A stretch of DNA of 64,000 bases from Limonium bicolor (lineage: Eukaryota; Streptophyta; Magnoliopsida; Caryophyllales; Plumbaginaceae): the NCBI GenBank assembly GCA_023374045.1, contig CM041777.1:103804046-103868045 (forward strand), written 5' to 3'. Position 1 is the first letter of the stretch. Every line of letters begins with the position of its first letter. The position numbers and the translations under genes were made by a program. This document shows positions 47,174 to 57,187 of this stretch, one piece after another. The notes beneath the pieces were generated by a model. The model made no database searches and was not told where the DNA came from. It worked only from the letters and a program-made list of their open reading frames with translations.

Positions 47174-48031
47174 TGAAATACCCCGAGTAATTATCACTTT
47201 AAATTAGTGAAGACTAAATTAAATTATGTGCAATGAAACACCCCTGAACATTTAATAACATAAAATCATAAACGAGAGGAGATAATCCGAAAATAACGCG
47301 TTATATAATTCGGACATAAAATAATGTATGAACAATTACGTTTAGTATATACATGTCCGAAAACATGACAACGTTATATATTAATATAGTCACGTACTTA
47401 TATATGTACGAATACGAAAATTGAAATACCCCGAACTTAATTATGGTGATTAGATTATTTTTAATATGGTATTTGAGGGCCTAATAGTGCCTAAGTAATT
47501 TTGGTACGGAAAGTAAATCCAAAAGAAATGAGAAAACGCTTAGAAAGCGGAAAACGCTAAAGTAAGCGTTAAATAACCATAGGAGGTACGAGACCTCGGT
47601 TATAGTATCGTAAGGATTCCTAAGGCTTATTCATGCCTAATTAGTATACGGGGATGATTCCCGAAGAAAACGGATCCAAATAAGGTATTAAAACGCTAAT
47701 AGAGCTTTAGCGCACGTTTTTCGAGAAAACCCGAAAACGTGATTTTAAGGGGTCAAACGAACCCATAAAAATTATAAATCATTAAGTAACTATTATTAAG
47801 CACTAACGGAAGCTTAATAACCAATAAAAATAAAGAAATGAGAAAATTCCAGAAAACGGGCCCGGTTAGTGAATAGTATCCAAACCGGGTAAAATAACGA
47901 GTGTTTTCTGTAAAAGATGAAAAACGCTCCAGCTAGTATAATAGTGGGGGCCAGTTTTTACTAGTGTAAACAGCCCTCTCACACACACACACAAGTAACA
48001 AATAAGTAAATCAAAAAGTTAAAAGTAAAAA

Positions 48032-48039
48032 GTATAAAA
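48032..48039 (+). promoter_or_regulatory. Putative TATA box of the 4.96-kb LTR
   Basis: GTATAAAAG is preceded by a CA microsatellite (about 47980-47992) and followed by a strongly CT-rich segment, about 0.86 kb into the LTR. This implies a short U3 and a 4-kb transcribed R-U5. Confidence 0.45.
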
Positions 48040-49617
48040 GTAAAGGGGGACTCTCTCTCCTCCTTACTTTTCTTTTCCCCTCTCTCTCTTTCCTTCTCCT
48101 CCTTACCAGCTGGCTGCAACTCCCTCTCCCCCTTGCTGGCGATTTTGAGAAGCTTCAACACCTCCCATGGCTTCTCTTCTTTCTCCTCATGCTCTAGCTC
48201 CATTTGAGCTCCAAATGTAAAATAAATTGCATATTTGAACTCCCCTCTTCAAGCCCAACATTCCTATCTTTTCAAAATCCGAAGATGAGCAACTTCATCT
48301 ACATGGGTTTTCCTCATTTGAAGAGAAAAGCACACCATTATGGAGCTTGGAGTCTCCTCTTTCCAACAAGGTAAAAATCTCCATGAAAGACCTCACTTTT
48401 CTCCACCTCTTTGGTATGGCCGATTTTGCCTCTCTCTCTTACTTTGTTTTTCCTCTTGTTTTGGAGCTTTGCCTCAACCCTCCAATGGTGGTGAGAACAC
48501 CTTCTTGAACCAAGGGCTAAAAACCCTTCTAAAGCACTCCAAAGGTAAACCCTAGAATTTGTATTTTAAACACTTCAATGAACTAGCATAAATCTAAGGG
48601 TTAGTGTATTAATTATACTTGTCTTTGTGTGCTTGGGTGATGGGAATGGAGTTTGGCAACTCCATTCCCCACAAAACCGATTTGGACAAGAAAGAGAGAA
48701 AGAAGAGAAATGGAAAAGAAAGAAGGAAAAAAAATAAGCTCAAGGTAAGAGCTCCTTCTTAATGCTTAATTTAATGCATTAGTGTAAAGGGAATGTGTAA
48801 ACAAATAAAAGAACCTAAACTATTGTACTAGTATTGTAGTTGTGAATGTTTGAGTATTTGTGAGCAAATATGTGGATTGTAGGCCTTAGAGCCAAATGAA
48901 TGGAGTATGTGTATTAGTATTGCTATTTGAGGAAGTAACGATGTATTAGTATTGTAATTGAGGAAATATTAGTGTATTGAGATTTTGTATGTGTGCTGGT
49001 AGAACCCTTGTGGTTTGGCTAGAATAGAGATGAATTTGATGAGGAAGGATATGTGTGGATAAGTAAGGAAAGTAGGTGAACTATGGCAAAATTTTGGTAG
49101 GAATTGTGCATTAAAGAATGACTTGGTGAATGGGAGAACCAAGGGATGTATTGGGGTTAGTAGAGATGTTTAATGACCATGGATTGGTGATTGGAGAATG
49201 AGGAGGAAACATGCAAAAATCTGTAGCGGGAGGTATTGGATTTCATTGGAGGAATTAGGAAGAATGAGAGTGCAAGACTTAGTAAAATGAATGTTGGACT
49301 TGGGTATAGATGTTGTAATTGCGTGGAAATGTATTTGGGATGCTAGTAATGGTATTGGTAGTAGAAGTATTGGATGTGAGAATTGAGTTTCAAAATCTGT
49401 AGCATAAGTGTAACAAAAACTGATACAAATGTTGGAAAAGAAGTGAGGGAATTGTGTAAGTTAATTGATGGATTTAGTAATGGATTTGGTGGATGAATTG
49501 AGGTATTTTAGGAAGCCTAAGTGGCACTAAAACATGTGGGATTACATGTAGGAAGATTTGGGAAGCAATGGGTAAAGAAGGGAACTGAAAACAGATTTTT
49601 AACCTGAAGTACTGGGC

Positions 49618-49995
49618 CGGACCGGACTTGCGACCGGACTTGCAAGTTCGGTCGAGCCCCGAATCACAAAGACGGGAACCTTCTGGAATGGACCGGACTT
49701 GCAAGTTTGGTTGGACCAGAAAATTTTCCCGTCTGAAACCTTCTGGAATGGACCGGACTTGCGACCGGACTTGCAAGTTCGGTCGGACCAGAAAATTTTC
49801 CCGTCTGAAACCTTCTGGAATAGACCGGACCTGCGACCGGACTTGCAGGATCGGTCGGCCAAAAAAATCCCCGTAATGAAAGCTACTGGAATGGACCGGA
49901 CTTGCAAGGTCGGTCGAGTCTGGAATTTTGCCGTATCGAAACTTACTGACTTGGACCGACCTTGGGGACCGGACTTGCAAGGTCGGTCGAGTCAA
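49618..49995 (+). repeat. 60/72-bp tandem array with GACCGGACTTGC inverted repeats
   Basis: Six units. Each has GACCGGACTTGCAAGTTCGG or a near copy, then AGAAAATTTTCCCGTCTGAA and an ACCTTCTGGAATG tail. A 12-bp insertion (GACCGGACTTGC doubled) switches unit length between about 60 and 72 bp. The last units read GACCGACCTTGGGGACCGG and GGAATTTTGCCG, very like the Athila LTR cassette. ORFs on both strands here are repeat translations. Confidence 0.92.
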
Positions 49996-51169
49996 AAACA
50001 AAAAAAAAGTCTTATTATATGATTATAGTAATCATATGTATATATATATATGCTTATATACATATATGCATACATATGTAGTAATACGCAATAAAGGAAG
50101 TAGTAAAGGTAAGAAAGTAAGTATATGAGTAGAAAAACAAGTATGAAAAGTAACCAAGTAAGTTGAGAGTATGAGAACATTAAGTACATCGGGATAACGG
50201 GGTAAGTACGGGAGTAGTAATTATTTGTGTATCGTAAGAGTATAGTATTAATAACAATGTTGGAACATTATCAGTGGAACAAGTGTGAACCAAGGAACGA
50301 GGGAACACATGGTAAAGCTAACTCCGGTGAAAGGTATGATTTTCTCATGCCCCGTATGCTAACCGAGTTACGTTGATTTGTGTGCTGTATGCCGGCTAAT
50401 CAAGACTAAAGCATGAAAACGGTTTATTGCCTTTCATTGTGTGTCTTGTTGTATGTTGTATGAGCTAACCCTTCTTGACTGATTGTGTGGCTTCACTTAG
50501 TGCGTAGACCGACTCATAGATGAGTCTTGTTGTGTAGCGACTCGTAGTAAGAGTCATGTTGTAAACTAATGGAACAGTAGCAACACACTAAACTAGCGGA
50601 TCAATAAACGATAACACAAACCTATGAACTCACTAGAATGTGAGAGAGTGTACGGGAGTAATAACTTTCCGATAACGGTAGGAGAACCGAAATGAATAAT
50701 CCACAAATAATAAGTAGTTGAAGTATATAAGTAACCTCTATTAGAGGAATTAATCTTGGTGCAAGACATGAACCATGAGAGTAGTAAAGAATGATGAGGG
50801 ATCTCCAAACCCCTTAGCAATTAGTCGACCCATTATGAGAGGACCCGACTGATGTAAGTAATGTCCCGAACATGAGAGTATTCAATACGTTGGGGAAACC
50901 CTTAAATCTGAGGATACTAGACGGAGGTAATTCCCTAAGCTAGTGGGGGTTATCAAGAGAGATACTTCTAGGCTAATCCATGAGATTGTAATATACTCTG
51001 AGAGAAGAGTGTAGAGAATTTGAGTAGTCCGGTAAAAACGGACATTTGAGTATTTGAGGAGCTAAGCGTATAGCCCTCGTATTGTAGGTCCGGTGGCGAA
51101 TCTTGTGTATGACTCTGCCCAGAGGCCAAAGTAATGAGTAATGAGTATTGCGTATGTATGAGTAAAGTA

Positions 51170-51330
51170 TTGAGTACTGAGTAAGAAGTGAGTATGAGTA
51201 TGTAATGAGTACCGAGTATTGAGTATGTATGAGTAAGTATTGAGTATTGAGTATGTATGAGTAAGTATTGAGTATTGAGTATGTATGAGTAAGTATTGAG
51301 TATTGAGTACGTATGAGTAAGTATGGAGTA
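51170..51330 (+). repeat. 28-bp minisatellite (GAGTAAGTATTGAGTATTGA type)
   Basis: About five tandem copies within a wider GAGTAT-rich stretch (51120-51480), near the 3' end of the LTR. Tyr/Leu/Ser-rich minus-strand ORFs come from the repeat. Confidence 0.85.
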
Positions 51331-52241
51331 TTGAGTAGTGAGTATGCACAAGTATAGTAACAAGTACAGAATAAGGATCGTGTGCGAGTAAGGTATTGAA
51401 CATGGAGTGATGAGTATGCAAGAGTAAGGGGTGAGTATGAGTAGAGTAGTGAATGCCGAACACCGTACGAATAGAGTAATGAGTAACGCAACGAAAGAGT
51501 AATGAATAAATAACTAATACGAACGGTTGACTATCGAATCGTCTTTCTTAGTAAGTATTGGACCTTGTATGTGTATGTAGGTATTGTTGATTGTATTGTT
51601 ATAGCATGAGTATGTATGTATGTATGCATGTAAAATGAACTCCATGTATATCCGACCCCAAGTAGTCGGCGTACCGCGGTTAGCACGCGGTATATGCGAT
51701 CATATTCAGCGTAAGCTGACCCCCTAGGGGGAACATTTTTAGTGTGCAGGTACTCGAAGCCGACCACCGTTCGAGAGAGTAGGACGGGGACTGCTATGTA
51801 AGCATGGGTAGTTGTACAAAAGGGATTGTATTTGTAATGTGTTGTGAAATTGGAAGTCCAAACTGTATCGGTAAATTAAGGATTGTAGTAGACTCGGTAT
51901 GGTATTGTATTGGAGTTGTATTCAAATTATGGTTGAGTATGCAAGGGAAAGTAATGTATTGTGTAGAGTACTCGGTATGTTCAAATTCATCAGACCGATA
52001 GTATGTAGTATTGTAACTCGCCTTGTTAGTCACGTGGGTGACTAACGGCATTGTACACCCGCCGTTGTGTATGGAGTATCCGCTGCGAAGGTAAGTATTT
52101 GTATAGTAATGACGGTATTAGCGGTAGGGGTGTTACAAAAATACATGTACGTAACGTTACGATATTACAACATTGTAAATAATAAATAATAACGTCGCAC
52201 GGGCACATATATTTAAAACTCGACAAAAAAATAAAAGGGGC

Positions 52242-52271
52242 ATATATATATTATATATATATATATATATA
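52242..52271. repeat. (TA)n microsatellite at the left pararetrovirus border
   Basis: A TA run of about 30 bp with one TT interruption. It ends where pararetroviral leader sequence begins. A shorter TA run borders the other side at 60575-60587. Confidence 0.9.
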
Positions 52272-52447
52272 CCAGAAGGGAGCAGGATCGGTGAAGATAT
52301 TGAAGAGAATCGAAAATAACAATATAAGTAATAAAGAACAGGTATTGAAAAAAATACGGAATAACTTGAATTAAAGGTGCAGAAATTATATAAATAACTT
52401 GAATTTAAAGGAACATAAATGAATAGAAAAAGATAATGAATCTTGAA

Positions 52448-52454
52448 ACTCACT
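52448..52454 (-). other. Candidate 5' splice site in the pararetroviral leader
   Basis: The minus strand reads CTTAA|GTGAGTTTC, a good plant donor, about 110 nt downstream of the predicted start. It could pair with the acceptor before ORF3, with the circular genome joined between 52272 and 60574. Prediction only. Confidence 0.35.
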
Positions 52455-52508
52455 TAAGAGTTAATCTTGAATTGATATATTGATACAACTTAGACTGGAA
52501 TTTGAGAG

Positions 52509-52604
52509 AGTAATGAGGGAGAGAGAGAGAGAGAGAGAGCAAGAGCGTTTTCACATTCGAAACTGCCTCTGCCCCTCAGTTCTAACCTCGGTCTCCTTTT
52601 ATAG
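52509..52604 (-). promoter_or_regulatory. Pararetroviral pregenomic promoter: TATA box and CT-rich leader
   Basis: On the minus strand CTATAAAAGG (52604-52595) is followed after about 60 nt by a (TC)n tract (52539-52515). The layout recalls CaMV 35S-type promoters, which have CT-rich stimulatory sequence just after the start site. Upstream, at 52760-52745, is the 16-bp palindrome CACTGTAGCTACAGTG with further CTACAGT copies nearby. Confidence 0.65.
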
Positions 52605-52798
52605 AGAAGGAGCCCTTTTGTTCGTACATAAAAGAGACTGGGAGCTACAGAATCTGGAATAACTGTGGCCGAAAGGGCCAATAGTAATTTTTTGTCGGCT
52701 ACACGTGCCGAGTAATAAATTGCTACAGTAAAAAAGTCACTATTCACTGTAGCTACAGTGCTATTTTTGAAGATATTTTGTAGGTTCTTGAGTCTGCT

Positions 52799-53446
52799 TC
52801 ATTCGTAGCTGTCGAAATCTGCAAACCGATCTTGATTTTCTTCGATATGGAGTCCATAATGAATGTTGTAGATTAATTCTTGCACCCCTAGATCAACTTC
52901 AATTTTTCTTTGGTGCCATTCATAGTCTACTTGGCGGGGTGATTGTGTCTCTGGGTCAATAATGGTTATGGGGTAAGATCGAGTACGAAACTCAACCATT
53001 TGTTGCATGATTTGTTCTCTAGTGTTGAATTCTGGTGGTTCCTTTCCGCCGGCGACGAGAAGGCTTTGTTGTAGGTGTTTCAAAGGACACCAAACATGTA
53101 ACTTTTGATATATGGGGCGGTCGATTGAGTAGTATAAGTGGTCATATGGTTGGACGCAGAGAAAGGTCTGATTCCTTCTACCGTCATATGGCTCATAATG
53201 GATAGGTGAGGGTTTTGACTTTTTTGTGGTGCGATCTCTGCAAACCCATTGAGGTCCTTGTTTGGGGGTCTTTGGAAGAAACTTGAACTCAGTTGGGATG
53301 TGTTGAGATGTTGCTTTGGTCATATTGTGTTTGAGTATTTTGTGAAGTAAGGTGGTGTTTGGATTTTGTTTTTGGATTTTGGTCTTGAGTTTGGCAAATG
53401 CCTTTTGCCATTTTGGAAGTGGTTGTTGTTGAGTTGATGGAGCCAT
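52799..53446 (-). CDS. Pararetroviral ORF3, intact, function unknown (215 aa)
   Basis: ATG at 53446 in the strong context ACCATGG begins an uninterrupted frame to 52799 (ends DRFADFDSYE). The upstream frame has no earlier ATG. Composition: a basic N-terminus (KWQKAFAKLKTKIQKQ), an aromatic middle (YDHLYYSIDRPIYQKLHVW) and an acidic C-terminus. It has no zinc finger, no catalytic motif and no membrane segment that I can see. It is separated from ORF2 by an 85-bp A-rich spacer that ends TTTATTTGCAG|G ten nucleotides before the ATG, an ideal splice acceptor. By analogy with RTBV ORF4, which is made from spliced RNA, it may be a regulatory or silencing-suppressing protein; that is inference. Confidence 0.7.
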   Translation of the reverse strand: MAPSTQQQPLPKWQKAFAKLKTKIQKQNPNTTLLHKILKHNMTKATSQHIPTEFKFLPKTPKQGPQWVCRDRTTKKSKPSPIHYEPYDGRRNQTFLCVQPYDHLYYSIDRPIYQKLHVWCPLKHLQQSLLVAGGKEPPEFNTREQIMQQMVEFRTRSYPITIIDPETQSPRQVDYEWHQRKIEVDLGVQELIYNIHYGLHIEENQDRFADFDSYE

Positions 53447-53454
53447 GGTCAATA

Positions 53455-53549
53455 CCTGCAAATAAAATTATTTATTATTATTATTTTATTTTTTATTTTA
53501 TTTTTTTTATTATTTTTTTTTTAAATATAATCCTCGTAAGGATCTTGAG
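53455..53549 (-). promoter_or_regulatory. A-rich spacer with splice acceptor between ORF2 and ORF3
   Basis: On the minus strand an almost pure A/T tract (A-rich then T-containing) ends TTTATTTGCAG at 53456, nine nt ahead of the ORF3 start codon. There is no coding potential. Confidence 0.55.
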
Positions 53550-54836
53550 CTAGAGGTCCCCCCATTGGATCATAGGAGGTGGATTCTTGGATGATGGATC
53601 GTCACGGTCATCAGCCCATACTGGGACATTAGGCTGTTGGTTTATAATATATTGGGAATATTGTAGTTGTAATTCTGGATTTTGGGCTAGAAACTTTTGA
53701 AATAAAGGTGAATCGGGAGTTTGCGCCTGCGGTGCTGGGCCTATGGTTAAAGGTGTTGGGCTTTGTTGTGTACTTGGGCCTGGTAGGGCTAATGGTTTTG
53801 ATGGGCTCGGGAGAGCTTTTTTGGAGTTTTGGAAGTCTTTGTAGGTTATTGTTTTTTGGCCTGTGGTGGTGTAGGCTTTGACATTTTCATAGGAGCAAAG
53901 TTTGCTCCAGTATTTAGGCCACCATTTAACCCGAAAATCTCGGACTAAACAGAGTGGATATGGATTTGGGAGATACTGCTGAATGGTATAGGTCCAGCAG
54001 AAAATCCAGGGGATACAGAATATTGCAAAGAATTGCAGCTCTTTGATATATTGTTGCCCTGTTGAATGTTGGAGCCAATAAGCATACGCTGGGTGGGCTT
54101 CTTTTGGTAGGATGTCTGAACATCCTCCAAAGTAACGCCACCAATGATAGAACCATATGGGGAATTCTTTGTCGCAATATTCATGGAAATTGATAAACCA
54201 TGAGTGTTGTCCTGGTCGTAAGAGTAGGAATCTGTACCAGGCATTTTGGTAGTCGGCATATGTGAAAGTTTGAGGAATGTGGGTTATGGTAAAAGATCGT
54301 GGTTGATGAATGAATCCCCATTCCTTTGGGGAGATGACCTTCTTGATGAAGCATTTTGAGTAGTCTGTCTGGGTGGAATTTGCGTTTGAATTGTGGGTAA
54401 GTTCAATTGATTTTGTGTCTATGAGGACGAGCTCGTAGAATTTGAGGGTTTTCATTGTATTGTCTGTGTGCCAATGGATTCCTGGAGGGAAAATTCTCTT
54501 AGCGATAGTGTCGGCTATTGCCTGTTCTGGTTTGTCAGTGTATCTGGTAAGGGCAATGTATTCTTGAAGGGGTTTTATATGGTAAGTACTGGCTGTTATT
54601 TGTTTTGAGGAGCTGGCCTTGGTTGGTGCTTTTACGGGGGTTTGAGCTGCTTGTAAGAAAGACGCAGGTGGGAAATTTCGTGAAAGTGGTGTGTAAGGAT
54701 TTGGTGAGGTGATACTTTGAGAATTAACTACTTGAATGTTTTTGTATGAAGGATGTGGCTGGGAAGCCATCTGATAATCTTGTGATGTCTGGGATTTCTC
54801 CCTTTTGACTTGTTTGCCTTTACTCTTGTCACTCAT
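53550..54836 (-). CDS. Pararetroviral ORF2, intact, function unknown (428 aa)
   Basis: ATG 54836 overlaps the ORF1 stop (ATGAGTGA), an arrangement suited to termination-reinitiation. The frame is open for 428 codons. Layout: a basic, Ser/Thr-rich head (SDKSKGKQVKREK), a Pro/Ala linker, then a Trp- and Tyr-rich folded core (residues about 120-300) with PIWFYHWWRYFGG and FAIFCIPWIFCWTYTI, and a Pro/Gln-rich tail ending QWGDL. Florendoviruses are described with an ORF2 of unknown function in this position. The hydrophobic stretch is short and Cys/Trp-rich, so I do not call a membrane segment. Confidence 0.8.
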   Translation of the reverse strand: MSDKSKGKQVKREKSQTSQDYQMASQPHPSYKNIQVVNSQSITSPNPYTPLSRNFPPASFLQAAQTPVKAPTKASSSKQITASTYHIKPLQEYIALTRYTDKPEQAIADTIAKRIFPPGIHWHTDNTMKTLKFYELVLIDTKSIELTHNSNANSTQTDYSKCFIKKVISPKEWGFIHQPRSFTITHIPQTFTYADYQNAWYRFLLLRPGQHSWFINFHEYCDKEFPIWFYHWWRYFGGCSDILPKEAHPAYAYWLQHSTGQQYIKELQFFAIFCIPWIFCWTYTIQQYLPNPYPLCLVRDFRVKWWPKYWSKLCSYENVKAYTTTGQKTITYKDFQNSKKALPSPSKPLALPGPSTQQSPTPLTIGPAPQAQTPDSPLFQKFLAQNPELQLQYSQYIINQQPNVPVWADDRDDPSSKNPPPMIQWGDL

Positions 54837-56276
54837 TTTCCTGGGAAGAAGAAAGATCTTGATTAATCTTGATAATCTTGTTATTTCTTCCTTGCAAAAA
54901 TTCGCGAGAAAGAAAATCTGGTAGGGAGTTATCTTCCCCTTTTATGAATTCGATTGTAAAATCGAAAACAGAGAGAATAGCTTGCCATCTGGCAAAAATT
55001 TGTTTTGAAACTAAATTTTTAACATCCTTTTGTAAAACATCTTTTGCGGATTTACAATCGATGCGGAGCAAAAAGGTCTTATTGTATAAATCATCTTGGA
55101 ATTTTGAAATACAGAGGACGATGGAAAGAATTTCTTTCTTGATTGTGGAGTAATTGAGCTGTGGACCGATCCATATGCCGAAGTGGAATCGTACCAACTG
55201 CTCTTGGGTAAGACCTTGGGTCTTTGTTTGAGAATTCCTCCATAGCCTATGTTGGATGCGTCAGTTTCGACTATCAGGAAGGCTTGGGGATGTGGAATGG
55301 TAAGGCATGGTAAAGAATAGGTGTATTGCTTCAGGGATTGCACAACCTTGGTGTGCTCTGGAGTCCATGGTAAAGGATTCTTTTGTAATCTGGAATAAAG
55401 AAGCTTGCAATGTTGACGAAGCCTAGGAAAGAAATCTGAAAGATAATTCAGCATCCTAAGAATCTTTGCTGATTCTTTTCCTTGATTCATCTGGAAATTT
55501 GGAAACAAATTCCAAGCTTCGTTGGATGGGAGTAATGGTATTTTGATAGATGTTGTGTCCAAGGAAACGAATGTTAACTTGAAACAACTTCATCTTGGGT
55601 TTGGAAACAACTAGTCCATTAGTCTTGATGACAGAATGGAATGTCTTGAGATGCTTGAAGTGTTGTTCTATGGAATCTGAAAAGACTAAGACATCATCGA
55701 TATAAACGATGATGAAAGTAGAATATGGTGTGAGGATGTCATTCATGACATTCTGGAATTCTGATGGAGCATTTTTGAGGCCAAATGGCATTACGTTCCA
55801 TTCGTAATGACCAAATGGGACAACAAATGCGGTCTTGTATCGATCTGATTCTGAAATCTGAATTTGCCAGAATCCAGACTTCATGTCGAATTTGGAGAAG
55901 ATCTTGGCCTTGTAAAGGCGACGAGAAGATCTCTTTTGTTAGGGATTGGATATCTAATCCATTGAAGAACCTTGTTTAATGGTTTGTAGTTTATGACAAG
56001 TCGGAACTCCACGCTCCTTCTCTGCGGCATTCATGACGTAGAATGCACTGCAACTCCATGGTGATTTTGAGGGTCGAATCAAACCTTTATCCAAAAGAGT
56101 TGAATCTCTTTCTTGCAGATCTCGAGATGCTCGCTATTCATTTGAATAGGTCGAGCCTTGGTTGGAATATTGCGTTCATCAAAATTCTTTTCATAAGGAA
56201 GATGAACGATATGACGCTTTCTACTCCAAAATGCATTGGGTAGATCTGCGCAAACATCTTCAAAGGTTTTCTCCAT
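54829..56276 (-). pseudogene. Pararetroviral RT and RNase H (ORF1, broken)
   Basis: RT begins near 56240 (VHLPYEKNFDERNIPTKARP). The palm is at 55884-55600 with MKSGFWQIQISESDRYKTAF, MPFGLKNAPSEFQNVM and the catalytic YIDDVLVF (about 55705-55682). RNase H starts with TDASNIGYGG (about 55270) and continues at 55197-54829 (LRIDCKSAKDVL, NSLPDFLSREFL), ending where ORF2 starts. Frame breaks lie near 56080-55890, 55470 and 55215. Similarity is to caulimovirid RT, not to the gypsy RTs of this window. Confidence 0.88.
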
Positions 56277-56296
56277 TTGAGAAACATCCTTTTGTA

Positions 56297-57187
56297 TTAT
56301 GGGATCTTGGAGTCGCTCAGCTGTCGAATATGAGCGAGTTGGTTTTTAGAAAATTGAAGCTGGCTTTCCTTTCTGGTAATTGAATTGATTTGCTGGTAAA
56401 GAGTATTGGATTGAAGAACATTAAGTTCTTTCTGGATTATGGGTTCAGTAAAGAGAAAAGAATACTTTTCTTTATTGATCTTGACATGTAATCCCTTATG
56501 ATCTACAAAGAAGGGATACAATTGGATAATGAAAGGAGAACCAAGGATGATATCTTGGCTAATGTTCTTAATAACTACAAATTGTAGTTTAACAAGGAGA
56601 TTCTTGTTTTGGACAGAAAGTTTGGAGGTTTTGGCAATGATTTTGAGTGGATCGTTTCCTGCACCTACTAATCGTTCCGAGTAGGAGAACAATACTGGTG
56701 AGGAACTATTCCTTCTCGGATACAGTTTCGGTCTGCCCTGAATCAATAAGAGCAACCATTGTAACCTTGAAGTCAGTACCTTCAACAACTAGCGTGATGT
56801 TGGAATACCATTTTTGAAAGCGAAATCTTTCAATGATATTTATGGTCTGGGTTTCTGGATGATGGGCTTGGGATGGTAAGGAAATTCACCCAGGTTGGAT
56901 GGCAATTCATGTTCTGGAGAAGGATCTTCAAGTGTATCTTTTGTAGAAGCTTTTGCGCTTCTAAGATAGAAATTCGAGTTTGCATTCCTAACTCATCGAA
57001 TTTATCTGATGAGTTCGGCTTTTAGTGCCTGAATTTCTTGCTTGAGAATCTTAACATCCTTTTGCAATTCCTGAGTTGGAACCTTGCCAAACAAATTGCT
57101 GCTTGATGCTATTGGGTATTTGTCAAGAGTTTTGGAAATACTAAATGGTTCAGGTGGCGTCCTTTTGGAATCTTGAGAGGCAAGCAA
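56297..57187 (-). pseudogene. Pararetroviral aspartic protease region (ORF1, broken)
   Basis: A coiled-coil-like linker (ELQKDVKILKQEIQALKAELI, 57075-57002) is followed by the protease. The IDSG active-site text is found near 56745 in a frame different from the downstream body (56788-56297), which carries NISQDIILGSPFI. So at least one frameshift separates catalytic residues from the flap region. Confidence 0.7.

Larger units (their letters stand above)
47174..52137 (+). mobile_element. Single 4.96-kb LTR (probable chromovirus, Tekay/Del-type)
   Basis: It starts TGAAATACCCC and ends GGGGTGTTACA and is homologous at the 3' end to the solo LTR at 32374-37235. No PBS, PPT or coding domain occurs inside, so it is one LTR. 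The 5-bp flanks do not match (ATTTG left, AAAAT right), and Athila integrase does not resume on the right. Inside: a TATA-like box (48032-48039), a CT-rich leader (48040-48230), a palindromic 60/72-bp array (49618-49995) and a 28-bp minisatellite (51170-51330). Other ORFs are not protein-like. Confidence 0.75.

Noticed and set aside
49474..50022. Overlapping ORFs of 82-175 codons on both strands
   Set aside because: They are translations of the 60/72-bp GACCGGACTTGC repeat; both strands are open because of repeat composition.
50968..51491. Tyr/Leu/Ser-rich minus-strand ORFs of 131-172 codons
   Set aside because: Three overlapping frames are open at once over a GAGTAT minisatellite; no protein signature.
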